In this document: positions 24,032 to 32,777 of the stretch, one piece after another
Position numbering within the stretch: the stretch's first letter is position 1
How the letters are laid out: every line of letters starts with the position of its first letter
Origin: Schaedlerella arabinosiphila
GTDB taxonomy: Bacteria; Bacillota; Clostridia; Lachnospirales; Lachnospiraceae
DNA length: 64,000 bases
Reading direction: 5' to 3'
NCBI RefSeq assembly: GCF_003885045.1
Contig: NZ_RHJS01000002.1
Location: 930,001 to 994,000, forward strand
Program-made: the position numbers and the translations under genes
Notes under the pieces: model-generated
The model's input: only the letters and a program-made list of their open reading frames with translations
Told to the model about the DNA's origin: nothing
Databases searched by the model: none

Positions 24032-24787
24032 ATGCCTGCCATATATTTATGCAGAAAGGCGGTGGATGCGTTGAAAGCAGATACGGTTACAAAGGATTAC
24101 GTAAAAGATGCAGGCGTGTTTGCCGACATTTTTAATTACTATATCTACGGCGGACGGCAAGTGATCCTGCCGGAACAGCTTACAGAGCGTGATTCCACTA
24201 AGATTGCGCTGCCATATGGCGCGGATGAGGCTGCAGTTCCAGTCCAGAAATTCCGCGATGTGCAGAAGCTGTATGCCGCGATGACGGACGGGAAAATGGA
24301 GTATGTTCTTTATGGCGCGGAGAATCAGGCGGAGATCCATTATGCTATGGCTGTGAAGAACAATCTCTATGATGCGCTGGAGTATGCAGGGCAGGTGGAA
24401 GAGGCAGCAAAATCACACCGGAAGGAAATGAAACGGAAAAAGGAACAGGGGGAAACGCCTGCTGAAGAAGACAGGAAAAAACCAAGCGCAGGTGAATTTT
24501 TAAGCGGTTTTTGGGCGGAAGACAGACTATACCATCCATCACAGTGACCATACTTTTTAGCTCGGAAGAGTGGGAAAAATATGATGAAAAGAATGAGGTG
24601 GTTGATGTGCCAGGCAATACGAGAAATTCGGATGGAAGAGCGGAAAATTGGTGAGCAGGACGGCGAATTGAAGAAAGCCAGGGAAGCAGCCGGAAAGCTG
24701 TATGAAATGGGGCTTGATACAGATAAGATTGCGCAGGCAGTTGGTTATGCTGTGGAAACAGTAAAGGGATGGCTTGGGCTTTCTTAA
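24032..24787 (+). pseudogene. Degraded Rpn-family nuclease/transposase gene
   Basis: The first frame (to 24547) matches the N-terminal half of the clostridial Rpn (PD-(D/E)XK recombination-promoting nuclease) family: DTVTKDYVKD, FADIFNYYIYGGRQVI, IALPYGADEAAVPVQKFRDV and the core YVLYGAENQAEIHYAMAVKN. A one-base loss near 24525 shifts the frame; PSITVTILFSSEEWEKYDE continues in another. The C-terminal coiled tail with GLDTDKIAQAVGYAVETVKG appears at 24720-24785, with the middle missing. GTG 24062 is the likely original start. Confidence 0.75.
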
Positions 24788-24791
24788 TGAT

Positions 24792-24959
24792 ACTAGTACA
24801 TCATTGTATTAATAACCGAGTAAATAGTGCCCGCTGTTCACACCATCGCTGCGTTGGAGTCAGTCAACGATGCTACCAGCATCGCCTCCTTCCTCCGTCT
24901 TGCGCTGCTGTAAACATCAGATGCTATTTACTTCGGAATTAATGCAATGATGTACTAGT
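24792..24959. mobile_element. MITE-like palindromic element, copy 1
   Basis: About 168 bp bounded by inverted ends ACTAGTACATCATTG...AATAACCGAGTAAATAG and the near-perfect complement finishing in CAATGATGTACTAGT. Read on the minus strand, the core CAAGACGGAGGAAGGAGGCG...CCAACGCAG is similar to the cores of the copies at 24955-25121 and 38309-38463. No reading frame. Confidence 0.75.
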
Positions 24960-25121
24960 GTACTGACCGTATTATATCCAATGAAACTCCGCAGGATAAT
25001 TTTTCATCGGCAAGGCGGCTGAATGAGGCGTAGCCGGTAGCTACGTCGATTGAAGCCAACGCAGTCCGATGGAAAATCAGACAAGGAGGTTTATTGGAAT
25101 ATAATGCGGTCAGTACACTAG
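24955..25121. mobile_element. MITE-like palindromic element, copy 2
   Basis: About 167 bp. Ends CTAGTGTACTGACCGTATTA and its near-complement (TAATGCGGTCAGTACACTAG) form a long inverted repeat, extended inward by TATCCAAT/ATTGGAATA. The core (about 25008-25070) reads CAAGGCGGCTGAATGAGGCG, then a small hairpin GTAGC...GCTAC, then GTCGATTGAAGCCAACGCAG. It shares five bases (CTAGT) with copy 1. Confidence 0.8.
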
Positions 25122-25159
25122 GTAAGACCGTATTGCATATAAGTATGATAGCGAAAGCA

Positions 25160-25195
25160 CATTATTTCCGAAATAGGAGATGGTGTGCTTTTTGT
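25160..25195 (+). terminator. Terminator-like hairpin
   Basis: AAAGCACA and TGTGCTTTTT enclose a loop of about 20 bases with a weak inner stem. It precedes another copy of the dispersed repeat. Confidence 0.4.
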
Positions 25196-25255
25196 ATACC
25201 CAAGGACACCCCTTATGAAACGGCCGGATGGCCATAATGGGGTGCCCTTGGGCAT
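25196..25255. repeat. Dispersed 46-bp-family element, hairpin form
   Basis: Left arm ATACCCAAGGACACCCCTTA, inner TGAAACGGCCGGATGGCC on the reverse orientation of the unit, right arm AATGGGGTGCCCTTGGG. The arms pair, giving a long imperfect hairpin. Confidence 0.8.
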
Positions 25256-25393
25256 GACATGAAATACATATAGAAAAAAACTATGGTTATGAATAAACAA
25301 TAGGTATTTGCTATTTCTTTAAGAGACAACTATAATTAGATACAGAAAAGGGATAGTTGATAAACAGGCTTAAAATGATTCGGGGGAATGAAC

Positions 25394-25651
25394 ATGGATA
25401 ACAGAAGGATTGGATTGGAGAACATAGCCTCCTACGGGTCAAAAGAAGCAGTCATTCAAAATCTGAGAGATGCGGGATGCAGCCAGGATACGATTGAATG
25501 CTGCATGGCCTCTCTGGACTGCGGGGAAAAAGCAGAACTTTTAAAGCAGTTGGAACATCACAGAAAGAGTCTTCTTCACAAAGTGCATGAAGAGGAAAAA
25601 CGCATTGACTGTCTGGATTATCTGGTATATCAGATCAGCCGATGCCGATGA
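25394..25651 (+). CDS. Small conserved-looking protein of unknown function
   Basis: An 85-residue, soluble, mostly helical protein with Cys residues at CSQDTIECC and DCGEK and a basic/His middle (QLEHHRKSLLHKVHEEEKR). ATG 25394 has GGGGGAA 7 bases before it. It sits 47 bases ahead of the DUF3737 gene and is probably co-transcribed. Cys-containing helical proteins of this size are frequent beside that gene in clostridia, which is my only hint of a shared role. Confidence 0.65.
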   Translation: MDNRRIGLENIASYGSKEAVIQNLRDAGCSQDTIECCMASLDCGEKAELLKQLEHHRKSLLHKVHEEEKRIDCLDYLVYQISRCR

Positions 25652-25698
25652 CAGGAATCAGAACAATAGTAGCTTTATGAAACGGAGGAAATCAGACA

Positions 25699-26571
25699 AT
25701 GAAAGTAATTGAAAACCAGACTTTTGACATGGAACGCGCGCTTTACGGATGTAATGGGATTGCAGTAAGGAACTGCTCTTTTGACGGGCCGGCAGACGGC
25801 GAGAGCGCTTTTAAAGAGGGAGAACAGATTGAGGTATCGGACTGCTTTTTCAATCTCCGTTACCCCTTCTGGCATGACCGGGGGCTGACCATCACGGATT
25901 CAGAAATGACCCAAGGCTGCAGAGCCGCGCTGTGGTATTGTGACCAGGTGGTGATTGCAGATACGAAGCTGCACGGGATCAAAGCGCTTCGGGAATGCAG
26001 CAATGTCCTCATCCGGAACTGCGATATCATTTCTCCGGAATTTGGCTGGTCTGTGCGGGGAATCCGTATGGAAGACACCACGGCGGTGAGTGAGTATTTT
26101 ATGATGCGCTCGGAGGATCTGACATTCAGAGGCGTTCATTTTACAGGAAAATATTCCTTCCAGTATATCAAAAACGCTGTCTTCGAAAACTGTGTGTTCG
26201 ATACAAAGGACGCGTTCTGGCACGGAGAAAATATCACCGTCAGGGACAGCGTGGTCAAAGGTGAATATCTGGCATGGTATTCCGACGGGCTGACCCTGCT
26301 CAACTGCAGGATCGTCGGAACCCAGCCTTTGTGTTACTGTAAAAATTTAAAACTGGTTGACTGTGAAATGGTCGGCACGGATCTTGCTTTTGAAAAATCC
26401 GAAGTGGAAGCGGTCCTTACAACAAAAGTGGACAGTATCAAAAATCCCAGATCCGGCCGGATTTGCGCACCGGAGCTGGGGGAGCTTATCATGGATGATG
26501 AAAAGGCAAAAGGCCAGGTGATCATTGCCGGACGGGAAAAGCATCATTGTAAAATGTGCAGTTGTGCCTGA
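25699..26571 (+). CDS. DUF3737 right-handed beta-helix protein
   Basis: A 290-residue protein made of short repeats of the pattern I/V-x-N/D-C/S-x-F/L, for example VRNCSFDG, VSDCFFN, ITDSEMT, IRNCDI, FENCVFDT and LVDCEMVG. That is a parallel beta-helix of about ten coils running nearly full length, which assigns it to DUF3737. It has no signal peptide and ends in a Cys-rich tail (HHCKMCSCA), possibly a metal site. The family's function is not established. The ATG follows GGAGG. Confidence 0.88.
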   Translation: MKVIENQTFDMERALYGCNGIAVRNCSFDGPADGESAFKEGEQIEVSDCFFNLRYPFWHDRGLTITDSEMTQGCRAALWYCDQVVIADTKLHGIKALRECSNVLIRNCDIISPEFGWSVRGIRMEDTTAVSEYFMMRSEDLTFRGVHFTGKYSFQYIKNAVFENCVFDTKDAFWHGENITVRDSVVKGEYLAWYSDGLTLLNCRIVGTQPLCYCKNLKLVDCEMVGTDLAFEKSEVEAVLTTKVDSIKNPRSGRICAPELGELIMDDEKAKGQVIIAGREKHHCKMCSCA

Positions 26572-26884
26572 TAAGAAGCCAAAGGAAAGAGTGGTCTCGG
26601 AAACACAATAGCGGATGCGCAGGAAAGGGTTGGTTTTCAGAAATGAGAGGGATAAGGGATGGATGATCGTGAGGTCTGAGTGGCCCAGAGAAGATAAAGA
26701 ATAAAAATGGGCATGGCTTATAAGCCTGTCGGGATTAAAAGCTATGCATTCCGTCAGTCCTTTGCGTTTGCCAAAAGGCTGAATGAAGAGATAGGATGGA
26801 TTTGCTGATGTGAACACCGTAGTAGAGAACAGTGCTAAATGAATCTTATTATAGATTCAGAAAGATTTCACTATTGCGATCATG
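26572..26884. other. Gap without a recognisable gene
   Basis: About 310 bases between DUF3737 and the terminator at 26885. I see no conserved frame, repeat or promoter. Confidence 0.5.
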
Positions 26885-26929
26885 AAAAAAAGTCGGAGAA
26901 CAAACAGATTTGTATTTCCGGCTTTTTTG
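26885..26929. terminator. Strong intrinsic terminator
   Basis: AAAAAAAGTCGGAGAACAAA pairs with TTTGTATTTCCGGCTTTTTT around a 4-base loop, with runs on both sides. It is far from the DUF3737 stop, so the preceding 310 bases are transcribed as a 3' extension or a separate RNA. Confidence 0.8.
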
Positions 26930-27078
26930 CATATATGAAATATATACTGTTCCGCCTGTGTCAGATCCGCATGGAAATAATCTGCTGTCTCTAAACAGAT
27001 TACCACTTCTGTAAAAAAATACTTGTAAATTTTAAAGGGGAATGCGGTAAATTTTTTACTTCATGCGTTTGCTTGACA

Positions 27079-27107
27079 TTGACACTATAAGGATGTGTCG
27101 TTATAAT
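27079..27107 (+). promoter_or_regulatory. Perfect-consensus promoter with a dyad in its spacer
   Basis: TTGACA (27079-27084), 17 bp, TATAAT (27102-27107). A second TTGACA overlaps at 27073. The segment 27081-27099, GACAC-N9-GTGTC, is an inverted repeat over the spacer and is a good operator candidate. Confidence 0.8.
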
Positions 27108-27133
27108 TTATAGCAAAAGCAGGAGGTTCCCGC

Positions 27134-28807
27134 ATGGATTTTAAGGTTGGTGTCGGCAAGTCGGATTTTGCCGATCTGCGTAAGTCGGATAATTATTATG
27201 TGGACAAAACAAAAATACTCTATGAACTGGTACATGATACAGACAACAAGGTCACTCTGTTCACCAGGCCGCGGAGGTTTGGAAAAACGCTGATGATCAG
27301 TATGATAGAGAATTTCTTCAATATTAGAAAAGACAGCAGAGAGATCTTCGGGGGACTTAAGATCACGGAATATGGAGAGTTCTGCGACGCCTGGATGAAC
27401 CAGTATCCGGTTCTGTCTATATCGTTTAAGGATATGGAGGCACTGACCTTTGACGGTGCATACAAAATGCTGAAAACCACAGTTGCGGATGTGTGTAAGG
27501 AACTGGACGATCTCATGGAAGAGGGCGTTGTGAATGAAGCTGACGCTGAAATCTTCCGGCAGCTGATGTATACGTCTGCGGATGAAGACAAGGTGAAAAA
27601 TTCCTTAAAAACAATCATGCGCATGCTGTATGCTGTCTATGGCAAAAAGGTCATTCTTCTGATTGACGAGTATGACGTTCCGCTTGCAAAAGCAAGCGAG
27701 AAAGATTCGGCGCAGAATCCGTTTTATTCTTCCATGCTGGATGTGATCAAAGGTCTCATGAGTACGGCATTAAAGGATAACGAATATCTCAAATTTGCCG
27801 TGATCACAGGATGTCTTAAGATAGCGAAGGAAAGCATTTTTACAGGAACCAATAACTTTGCGTCGTATTCTGTACTGGATGAGGATTTTTCAGAGTACTT
27901 TGGCTTTTCAGGAGATGAGGTGGGCGAGCTTTTGGCTGCCGCTGACAGACAGGATAAGTCCGATGTCATAAAGGAGTGGTACGATGGGTACGTATTCGGC
28001 GACAGCTTTGTATACTGTCCGTGGGATGTGATCAACTATATGTCTGCATTGAAGAAGAGAAAAAACGCAAGACCCAAGAATTACTGGAAGAATACCAGCC
28101 ATAACGGGATCCTTCTCTCATTTGTAAAAAGAACGGATTTTAAAGTGAAAGGGAAATTTGAAACGCTTATGAACGGCGGGACGATCGTCCAGAACATTTC
28201 AGATGAACTGGCCTATGATACACTATATTCTTCAGAGGAGCATCTCTGGAGTGTGCTCCTGATGACAGGATATCTCACAAAGGCGGATGCCGGTGAAGAA
28301 GGCCGGAGGGTCAGTCTTAAGATACCGAATCGAGAGATCGCGTCTATTTTTGAAGATACGGTTGTGACATATTTTCAGAATACGATCGATAACAGTGTGC
28401 AGAAATCCATGATGGAAGCGCTCTGGAACCAGGATGAGCAGGCGGCGTCTGAGGTGATATCGGATCTTTTGTGGAAGACCATCAGTTACAACGATTATCA
28501 CGAAGATTATTACCATGCTTTTCTTGCCGGGGCATTTGTCGGACTGGGCTATGAGGTGGAATCCAATAAGAAGAAAGGGCTTGGCCGGCCGGATATTTTA
28601 TTGAAGGATGAGGATCATCGCAGGGCGATCATCATTGAGGCGAAACGATCTGAACGGGAATCGGATATGGATGCGGACTGCGATGAAGCAATCGGCCAGA
28701 TCATTAGCCAAAAGTACGCCGAAGGGGTATACGGATACGGACAGATCCTTTGCTACGGAGCCGCATTCTTTCAGAAGCAGGCAAAACTTAAAAAGCTTCC
28801 ATTATAG
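27134..28807 (+). CDS. AAA ATPase / PD-(D/E)XK nuclease fusion (DUF1703 type)
   Basis: Cytosolic protein of 557 residues. The N-terminal AAA-ATPase-like domain has the family opening VGKSDFADLR...YYVDKT, Walker A variant RPRRFGKT (about 44-51) and Walker B VILLIDEYDVPL (about 173-184). The C-terminal PDDEXK_9 domain has GRPDILL and IIIEAKRSE (about 482-505), a complete D...E-x-K core. These proteins are common and multi-copy in gut Firmicutes and Bacteroidetes; their function is unproven. The ATG follows AGGAGG. A LytTR response regulator starts 20 bases downstream with no terminator between. A paralogue lies at 45444-47169. Confidence 0.9.
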   Translation: MDFKVGVGKSDFADLRKSDNYYVDKTKILYELVHDTDNKVTLFTRPRRFGKTLMISMIENFFNIRKDSREIFGGLKITEYGEFCDAWMNQYPVLSISFKDMEALTFDGAYKMLKTTVADVCKELDDLMEEGVVNEADAEIFRQLMYTSADEDKVKNSLKTIMRMLYAVYGKKVILLIDEYDVPLAKASEKDSAQNPFYSSMLDVIKGLMSTALKDNEYLKFAVITGCLKIAKESIFTGTNNFASYSVLDEDFSEYFGFSGDEVGELLAAADRQDKSDVIKEWYDGYVFGDSFVYCPWDVINYMSALKKRKNARPKNYWKNTSHNGILLSFVKRTDFKVKGKFETLMNGGTIVQNISDELAYDTLYSSEEHLWSVLLMTGYLTKADAGEEGRRVSLKIPNREIASIFEDTVVTYFQNTIDNSVQKSMMEALWNQDEQAASEVISDLLWKTISYNDYHEDYYHAFLAGAFVGLGYEVESNKKKGLGRPDILLKDEDHRRAIIIEAKRSERESDMDADCDEAIGQIISQKYAEGVYGYGQILCYGAAFFQKQAKLKKLPL

Positions 28808-28827
28808 AAAATGGCAGGAGGAATGAG

Positions 28828-29535
28828 ATGATACGGATAGCGGTTGTGGAGGACGATGAACTTTATATTTCCCAGCTTTTAAAGCACCTGGAAGATTACC
28901 AGAGGGAAGAAAAGGAAGAATTTAGTATCCAGGTATACCGGGACGGGGACGGGATCACGGCAAATTATAAGGCGCAGTACGACATCATCCTGATGGACAT
29001 CCAGATGAAATTTGTGGACGGGATGACCGCGGCGGAGGAGATCCGCAGGGTGGATTCCCAGGTGGTGATCATGTTTATCACCAATATGCCCCAGTATGCG
29101 ATCCGGGGCTATGAGGTGGGCGCACTGGATTATATTTTAAAGCCGGTTTCCTATTTCGCCTTTTCCCAGAAGCTCAAGCGCGCGATATCCAGATTGAAGC
29201 GGGGAGAAAAGAAGTTTGTGGTCGTTCCCATAAAAGGCGGAGTTCAGCGGGTGGAGGTATCGGACATTTATTATATCGAAAGCGAAGGCCACAATCTGGT
29301 CTACCATACCCGGGAAGGGAATTTTATATCCGCCGGGACGATGAAGAGTGCGGAAAGCGCCCTGGCGGACATGCATTTTTCACGGGGCAACAAGGGATAC
29401 CTGATCAATCTGGAGCATGTGGAAGGGGTTCGGGACAAGTGCGCGGTTGTAAAGGGAGAGAGCCTGCTGCTGAGCAGGCCCAGGATGAATGCATTTATGC
29501 AGGACCTGACCAAATACTGGAGTGAGGTGAAGTAG
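28828..29535 (+). CDS. LytTR-family response regulator (AgrA-like)
   Basis: A 235-residue regulator. The receiver domain (1-120) has the phospho-acceptor Asp57 in IILMDIQMK, the acidic pair EDDE at 9-12 and Lys in YILKPVS. The LytTR DNA-binding domain (about 130-232) includes IYYIESEGHNLVYHT and FSRGNKGYLINL. The ATG lies behind AGGAGG and 20 bases after the ATPase gene. The kinase gene follows after 2 bases. No AgrD-like peptide or AgrB protease gene is in sight, so the signal is not encoded here. Confidence 0.93.
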   Translation: MIRIAVVEDDELYISQLLKHLEDYQREEKEEFSIQVYRDGDGITANYKAQYDIILMDIQMKFVDGMTAAEEIRRVDSQVVIMFITNMPQYAIRGYEVGALDYILKPVSYFAFSQKLKRAISRLKRGEKKFVVVPIKGGVQRVEVSDIYYIESEGHNLVYHTREGNFISAGTMKSAESALADMHFSRGNKGYLINLEHVEGVRDKCAVVKGESLLLSRPRMNAFMQDLTKYWSEVK

Positions 29536-29537
29536 AG

Positions 29538-30857
29538 ATGGGAGATTGGGCGGCAGGGCAGATCCTTCCGGATATCCCGCGGTTTTATACGGCTCTGGCA
29601 GAATGGCTGTCCTGCCTTCTGTGTATGCGGGAGCTGGTCCGGCGTTTTTCCGGATGGAGATTCTGGGGAATCGCGGGAACTGCATTTTTGATACAGTCCG
29701 TGTTTCTGATCCTGACCGGAGGGCTGGAAGGGCCGGTCTGGCTGATGTGCATGGCGGCAGCCGTATTTCTGATGTTTTGTTTTCTGCGGATCAGCTGTGG
29801 GAGCAGCGGTCTGGATGTGGGGTATGTCTGTGTCAAGGCATTTGTCCTTGCGGAGTTTATGGCTTCCCTGGAATGGCAGCTCCACTGCTTTTTCTATTAT
29901 GGAATGGGATATGAAAGCGGCTGGACGGGGCTGCTGCTCCTGCTGGCAGTTTACGGAGGAACCTGTCTCGTGGCGCGTGGGATTTCCAGCCGTTATATCT
30001 CCGGGACAGAACAGATGGATACGACCGGGAGAGAGCTGCTGTTTGCCTCCGTCATCGGTCTTTCCGTATTTCTGATGAGCAATATCGGGTTTGTCTATTC
30101 CCAGACTCCGTTCAGCGGGAGATATGCCTCAGATATTTTTAATGTGCGGACTCTGATCGACCTGGGAGGTCTGGCGATCTTGGTGGCCTACCACATCCAG
30201 CGGCTGCATCTGCGGGCCCAGCATGATCTGGAGAGTATGGAGATGATCCTGCACAACCAGTACACCCAGTACCAGCAGTCCCAGGAAACGCTGGATCTGA
30301 TCAATTACAAATATCATGATCTGAAACACCATATCATCGCCCTTCGGGCAGAGGAAAATAAGGAAAAGCGGAATGCCTATCTGGATAAGATGGAGGATGA
30401 GATCCGGAATTATGAGGCGCAGAATAAAACGGGAAATCAGGTCCTTGACACGCTTCTGACTGCCAAGAGCCTGTACTGTATGCGGGAAAAGATCGCGCTG
30501 ACCTATGTGGTGGACGGCGCAAGACTGGATTTCATGGATGTGATGGACATCTGCTCGATTTTCGGAAATGCCCTGGACAATGCCATTGAATGTGAGAAGA
30601 AAATTCCGGAGACGGAAAAACGGATGATTCATGTGTCCATGTTCGTACAGCAGACATTTTTGATCATACGGTTTGAAAATTACTGCGAAGGGGAGCTGAA
30701 CTTCGAGCAGAATCTGCCGGTGACCACGAAGAAACAGGCGGAATTTCATGGATATGGGCTGAAGAGCCTGAGACATACGGTGCATAAATATGGCGGCGAA
30801 GTGGATATTGATGTGGAGGATCAATGGTTCAGATTGAAGATATTAATTCCGTTGTGA
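29538..30857 (+). CDS. AgrC-like sensor histidine kinase (GHKL)
   Basis: Membrane kinase of 439 residues. The N-terminal 215 residues hold about six TM segments. A dimerisation helix follows with the His motif NYKYHDLKHHIIALR (His260 or the His264/265 pair). The GHKL ATPase domain (about 320-439) has the N-box SIFGNALDNAIEC and the glycine loop YGLKSLRHTVHKYGG. This is the peptide-sensing kinase architecture. It starts 2 bases after its cognate regulator, and a terminator follows at 30903-30941. Confidence 0.93.
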   Translation: MGDWAAGQILPDIPRFYTALAEWLSCLLCMRELVRRFSGWRFWGIAGTAFLIQSVFLILTGGLEGPVWLMCMAAAVFLMFCFLRISCGSSGLDVGYVCVKAFVLAEFMASLEWQLHCFFYYGMGYESGWTGLLLLLAVYGGTCLVARGISSRYISGTEQMDTTGRELLFASVIGLSVFLMSNIGFVYSQTPFSGRYASDIFNVRTLIDLGGLAILVAYHIQRLHLRAQHDLESMEMILHNQYTQYQQSQETLDLINYKYHDLKHHIIALRAEENKEKRNAYLDKMEDEIRNYEAQNKTGNQVLDTLLTAKSLYCMREKIALTYVVDGARLDFMDVMDICSIFGNALDNAIECEKKIPETEKRMIHVSMFVQQTFLIIRFENYCEGELNFEQNLPVTTKKQAEFHGYGLKSLRHTVHKYGGEVDIDVEDQWFRLKILIPL

Positions 30858-30902
30858 GCGTTAAGCGGCGGAAGAACAGCCTGTCCGGTTTGATGTTTAT
30901 TG

Positions 30903-30941
30903 TTCTTGCTTATCATCAAAAAGATAAGCAAGAATTTTTTT
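30903..30941 (+). terminator. Intrinsic terminator after the kinase gene
   Basis: TTCTTGCTTATC (30903-30914) and GATAAGCAAGAA (30923-30934) are perfect complements with an 8-base loop and eight Ts following. Confidence 0.93.
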
Positions 30942-30962
30942 GTGCCAAATAGTAATAAATAC

Positions 30963-30991
30963 TTTACATTTAGAATGGAATAGTTTATAAT
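30963..30991 (+). promoter_or_regulatory. Promoter of the 31046 gene
   Basis: TTTACA (30963-30968), 17 bp, TATAAT (30986-30991), about 55 bases before the start codon. Confidence 0.7.
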
Positions 30992-31045
30992 GTGGGCGAT
31001 AAGAAAGTTTATCAAATTATGAAATATGAAAGGAGCTATACATCA

Positions 31046-31606
31046 ATGGCAAGCGAAAAAAATGTCAGCAAAATCATGAAAGAATTAGGGTTTGAGCCCA
31101 AAGAACATGCCTGTATCGTTGTAAAGTATGCACCCGACGATTCTTTAGGCAGCAAGTTATCCAATTTTTTTACTTTGAAATATTACATCATGCAGCTGTG
31201 TGAAAAAGAAATTGTTTTTCTGCCCCTCCAAACGATCGTTGGTGCAGGTATGTTTCCGAAGAAAGAAATTGCATTGCAGATCCCGTATGATACACTCCGG
31301 TCTGTAAAGATTACCGAGGTCGAAAAAACATTGAATTATGAAGTCGCCTTCACAACAGATACGGACACCATACGCCTCTCAGTGCATAAAAAAGAATGGA
31401 GCGAATTTCGTACCTCTGGAACCGTTGCAACAGGAAACACTTTTCTGAATGTTGGAGGATTCGCAGCTACTGAGAGCTGGAAGTCCATCAATTGGCACAG
31501 GCAAAACCTGGACAACACGTTTTCTTATTTGCAGAATTTACCACAATCAGCAAAGCCGGCCGAGACAGTCAACAGCGAGATGAGCGCCGCTGCGGGCTGC
31601 TGTTGA
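31046..31606 (+). CDS. Hypothetical soluble protein, possible PH-like fold
   Basis: A 186-residue protein, AT-richer than its neighbours. It has no signal or clear TM. Alternating strand-like segments in the middle (EIVFLPLQTIVGAG, YDTLRSVKITEVEK, YEVAFTTDTDTIRLSV) look like a small beta-barrel such as a bacterial PH domain, but I do not recognise the family. The C-terminus has an odd AAAGCC tail. ATG 31046 has AAAGGAG 9 bases upstream and is preferred over the in-frame start at 30992, which overlaps the likely transcription start. Confidence 0.6.
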   Translation: MASEKNVSKIMKELGFEPKEHACIVVKYAPDDSLGSKLSNFFTLKYYIMQLCEKEIVFLPLQTIVGAGMFPKKEIALQIPYDTLRSVKITEVEKTLNYEVAFTTDTDTIRLSVHKKEWSEFRTSGTVATGNTFLNVGGFAATESWKSINWHRQNLDNTFSYLQNLPQSAKPAETVNSEMSAAAGCC

Positions 31607-31649
31607 CAGCTTCGCCTGTCCTTGCAGGTGGGGAATCAAAAGGGCGGCA

Positions 31650-31677
31650 GCAAAAATGCCGCCGCCCACTTTAAGCA
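31650..31677. other. GC-rich hairpin
   Basis: GGGCGGCAGCA and TGCCGCCGCCC pair around AAAA. It has no T-run, so it is only a possible terminator for the preceding gene. Confidence 0.4.
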
Positions 31678-31849
31678 TCAGTGTTTATTATGATGTATCC
31701 TCCTAGATCGCTGTGAAGTGTAAGCCGCTTCTGTATATCATATAAATTATTTTTATATAAATGTTGGGTATTTTATACATGAAAGGAAAGAAAATACCAT
31801 CCTCATTCAGGGGATCAAGAGCATGGCGTAAGATGATGTGAAGTATACG

Positions 31850-32167
31850 TTATCTGATTTTCTTTAAAATCAGCAATGCAATATCAGTCGTTAAAAGAAA
31901 CAGGCTATAAACTGTCTGTATCCCATTTGCTAACCGAACGATGTTATCCATAGCCCACGGCAGAAAATATGCGAAAATATTCAAGAGGAAAAACAACACG
32001 ACATAAGAAATCAGCGAAGCCGTAGCGACCAGCCCTCGTCCTCTTTCATCTCTTCCCTCTTTCGAAAAATAGAAGAATAGGAAATAACCTAAAAACAGGA
32101 AACCAAAAAGTGCATTTATCCGCATAAAGGTTCTGTTGTCAAATAAACGAGTCAACCATTCAATCAT
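31850..32167 (-). CDS. Small membrane protein paired with an XRE regulator
   Basis: A 105-residue protein with three hydrophobic segments (about 18-34, 48-70, 80-101) and short charged loops (SKEGRDERGRG). The start follows GAGGAATG and is directly adjacent to the stop of the XRE gene, so the two are one operon. The XRE-plus-small-membrane-protein arrangement recurs at 52446-53321. No function is recognised. Confidence 0.7.
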   Translation of the reverse strand: MIEWLTRLFDNRTFMRINALFGFLFLGYFLFFYFSKEGRDERGRGLVATASLISYVVLFFLLNIFAYFLPWAMDNIVRLANGIQTVYSLFLLTTDIALLILKKIR

Positions 32168-32392
32168 TTAACATTCCTCCTTAAAGTCAAATAAATCTTC
32201 AATCGTAACTCCAAACACTTTTGCTATACTGTATGCAAGCAGCATAGAGGGATTATAACGATTTCGTTCAAGCTGCATGATTGTCTGCCTCGATACACCC
32301 ACCAAATCGGCAAGCTCTTGTTGTGTCATTCTTTTTGTGGCTCGATATATATGAATTTTACTATCAAACTGATATTTGTTTTTTTTAGCCAC
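32168..32392 (-). CDS. Small XRE-family DNA-binding protein
   Basis: A 74-residue helix-turn-helix protein: RMTQQELADLVGVSRQTIMQ with LERNRYNPSMLLAYSIAKVF, then the acidic end GVTIEDLFDFKEEC typical of the YozG-like group of short Cro/CI regulators. I favour GTG 32392 (with GGTGAG just upstream), giving a VAKKNKYQ start; ATG 32410 adds six residues but lacks a ribosome site. Probably regulates its own operon with the membrane protein. Confidence 0.85.
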   Translation of the reverse strand: MAKKNKYQFDSKIHIYRATKRMTQQELADLVGVSRQTIMQLERNRYNPSMLLAYSIAKVFGVTIEDLFDFKEEC

Positions 32393-32590
32393 AGGCTCAC
32401 CGCCCTTCATTGTTTTTCGTTTTTTATGCAGCTATAAGCATAACATATTTCCTGCATTTTGTCGATGGAAGATTCGAAACGATCTGATTTCTTATACATG
32501 TACTAGAAAAAAAGGCTTATAGCCGCAGAGAAGACGATACGGCAAGATGAGTCTTTTTCTGGGCAAATCAGACAAAAATAAAATATAAAA

Positions 32591-32676
32591 ATTGTGCAGA
32601 TTATACAAAGCGAACACAATTTATGCAGAAATCAAGCAGTTTATGCGAAAATCTGCACAATCGGAAAAAGTATGCT
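32591..32676 (+). promoter_or_regulatory. Putative activator-dependent promoter of the GH3 operon
   Basis: The outer inverted repeat ATTGTGCAGATT (32591-32602) and AATCTGCACAAT (32650-32661) is perfect. Inside are direct repeats TTTATGCAGAAAT (32620-32632) and TTTATGCGAAAAT (32640-32652), spaced 20 bp, two DNA turns. The -10-like TATGCT (32671-32676) has no matching -35, and the second repeat covers that position, as at AraC-type activated promoters. The rest of the 367-base gap (32411-32777) holds nothing else clear. Confidence 0.55.
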
Positions 32677-32777
32677 AAGATTCCTTCCAGAACAGAAAAA
32701 CCTCCCTGTACGGCTTACAAAATCAGGCGCGGTGAGATCCGGAACAGGGAGGAGATCAAAAGGAGGAGAAAAGGGAA

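Noticed and set aside
28808..30902. Complete agr quorum-sensing locus
   Set aside because: Only the LytTR regulator and GHKL kinase are present. No AgrB-like protease or short AgrD-like precursor was found on either side.
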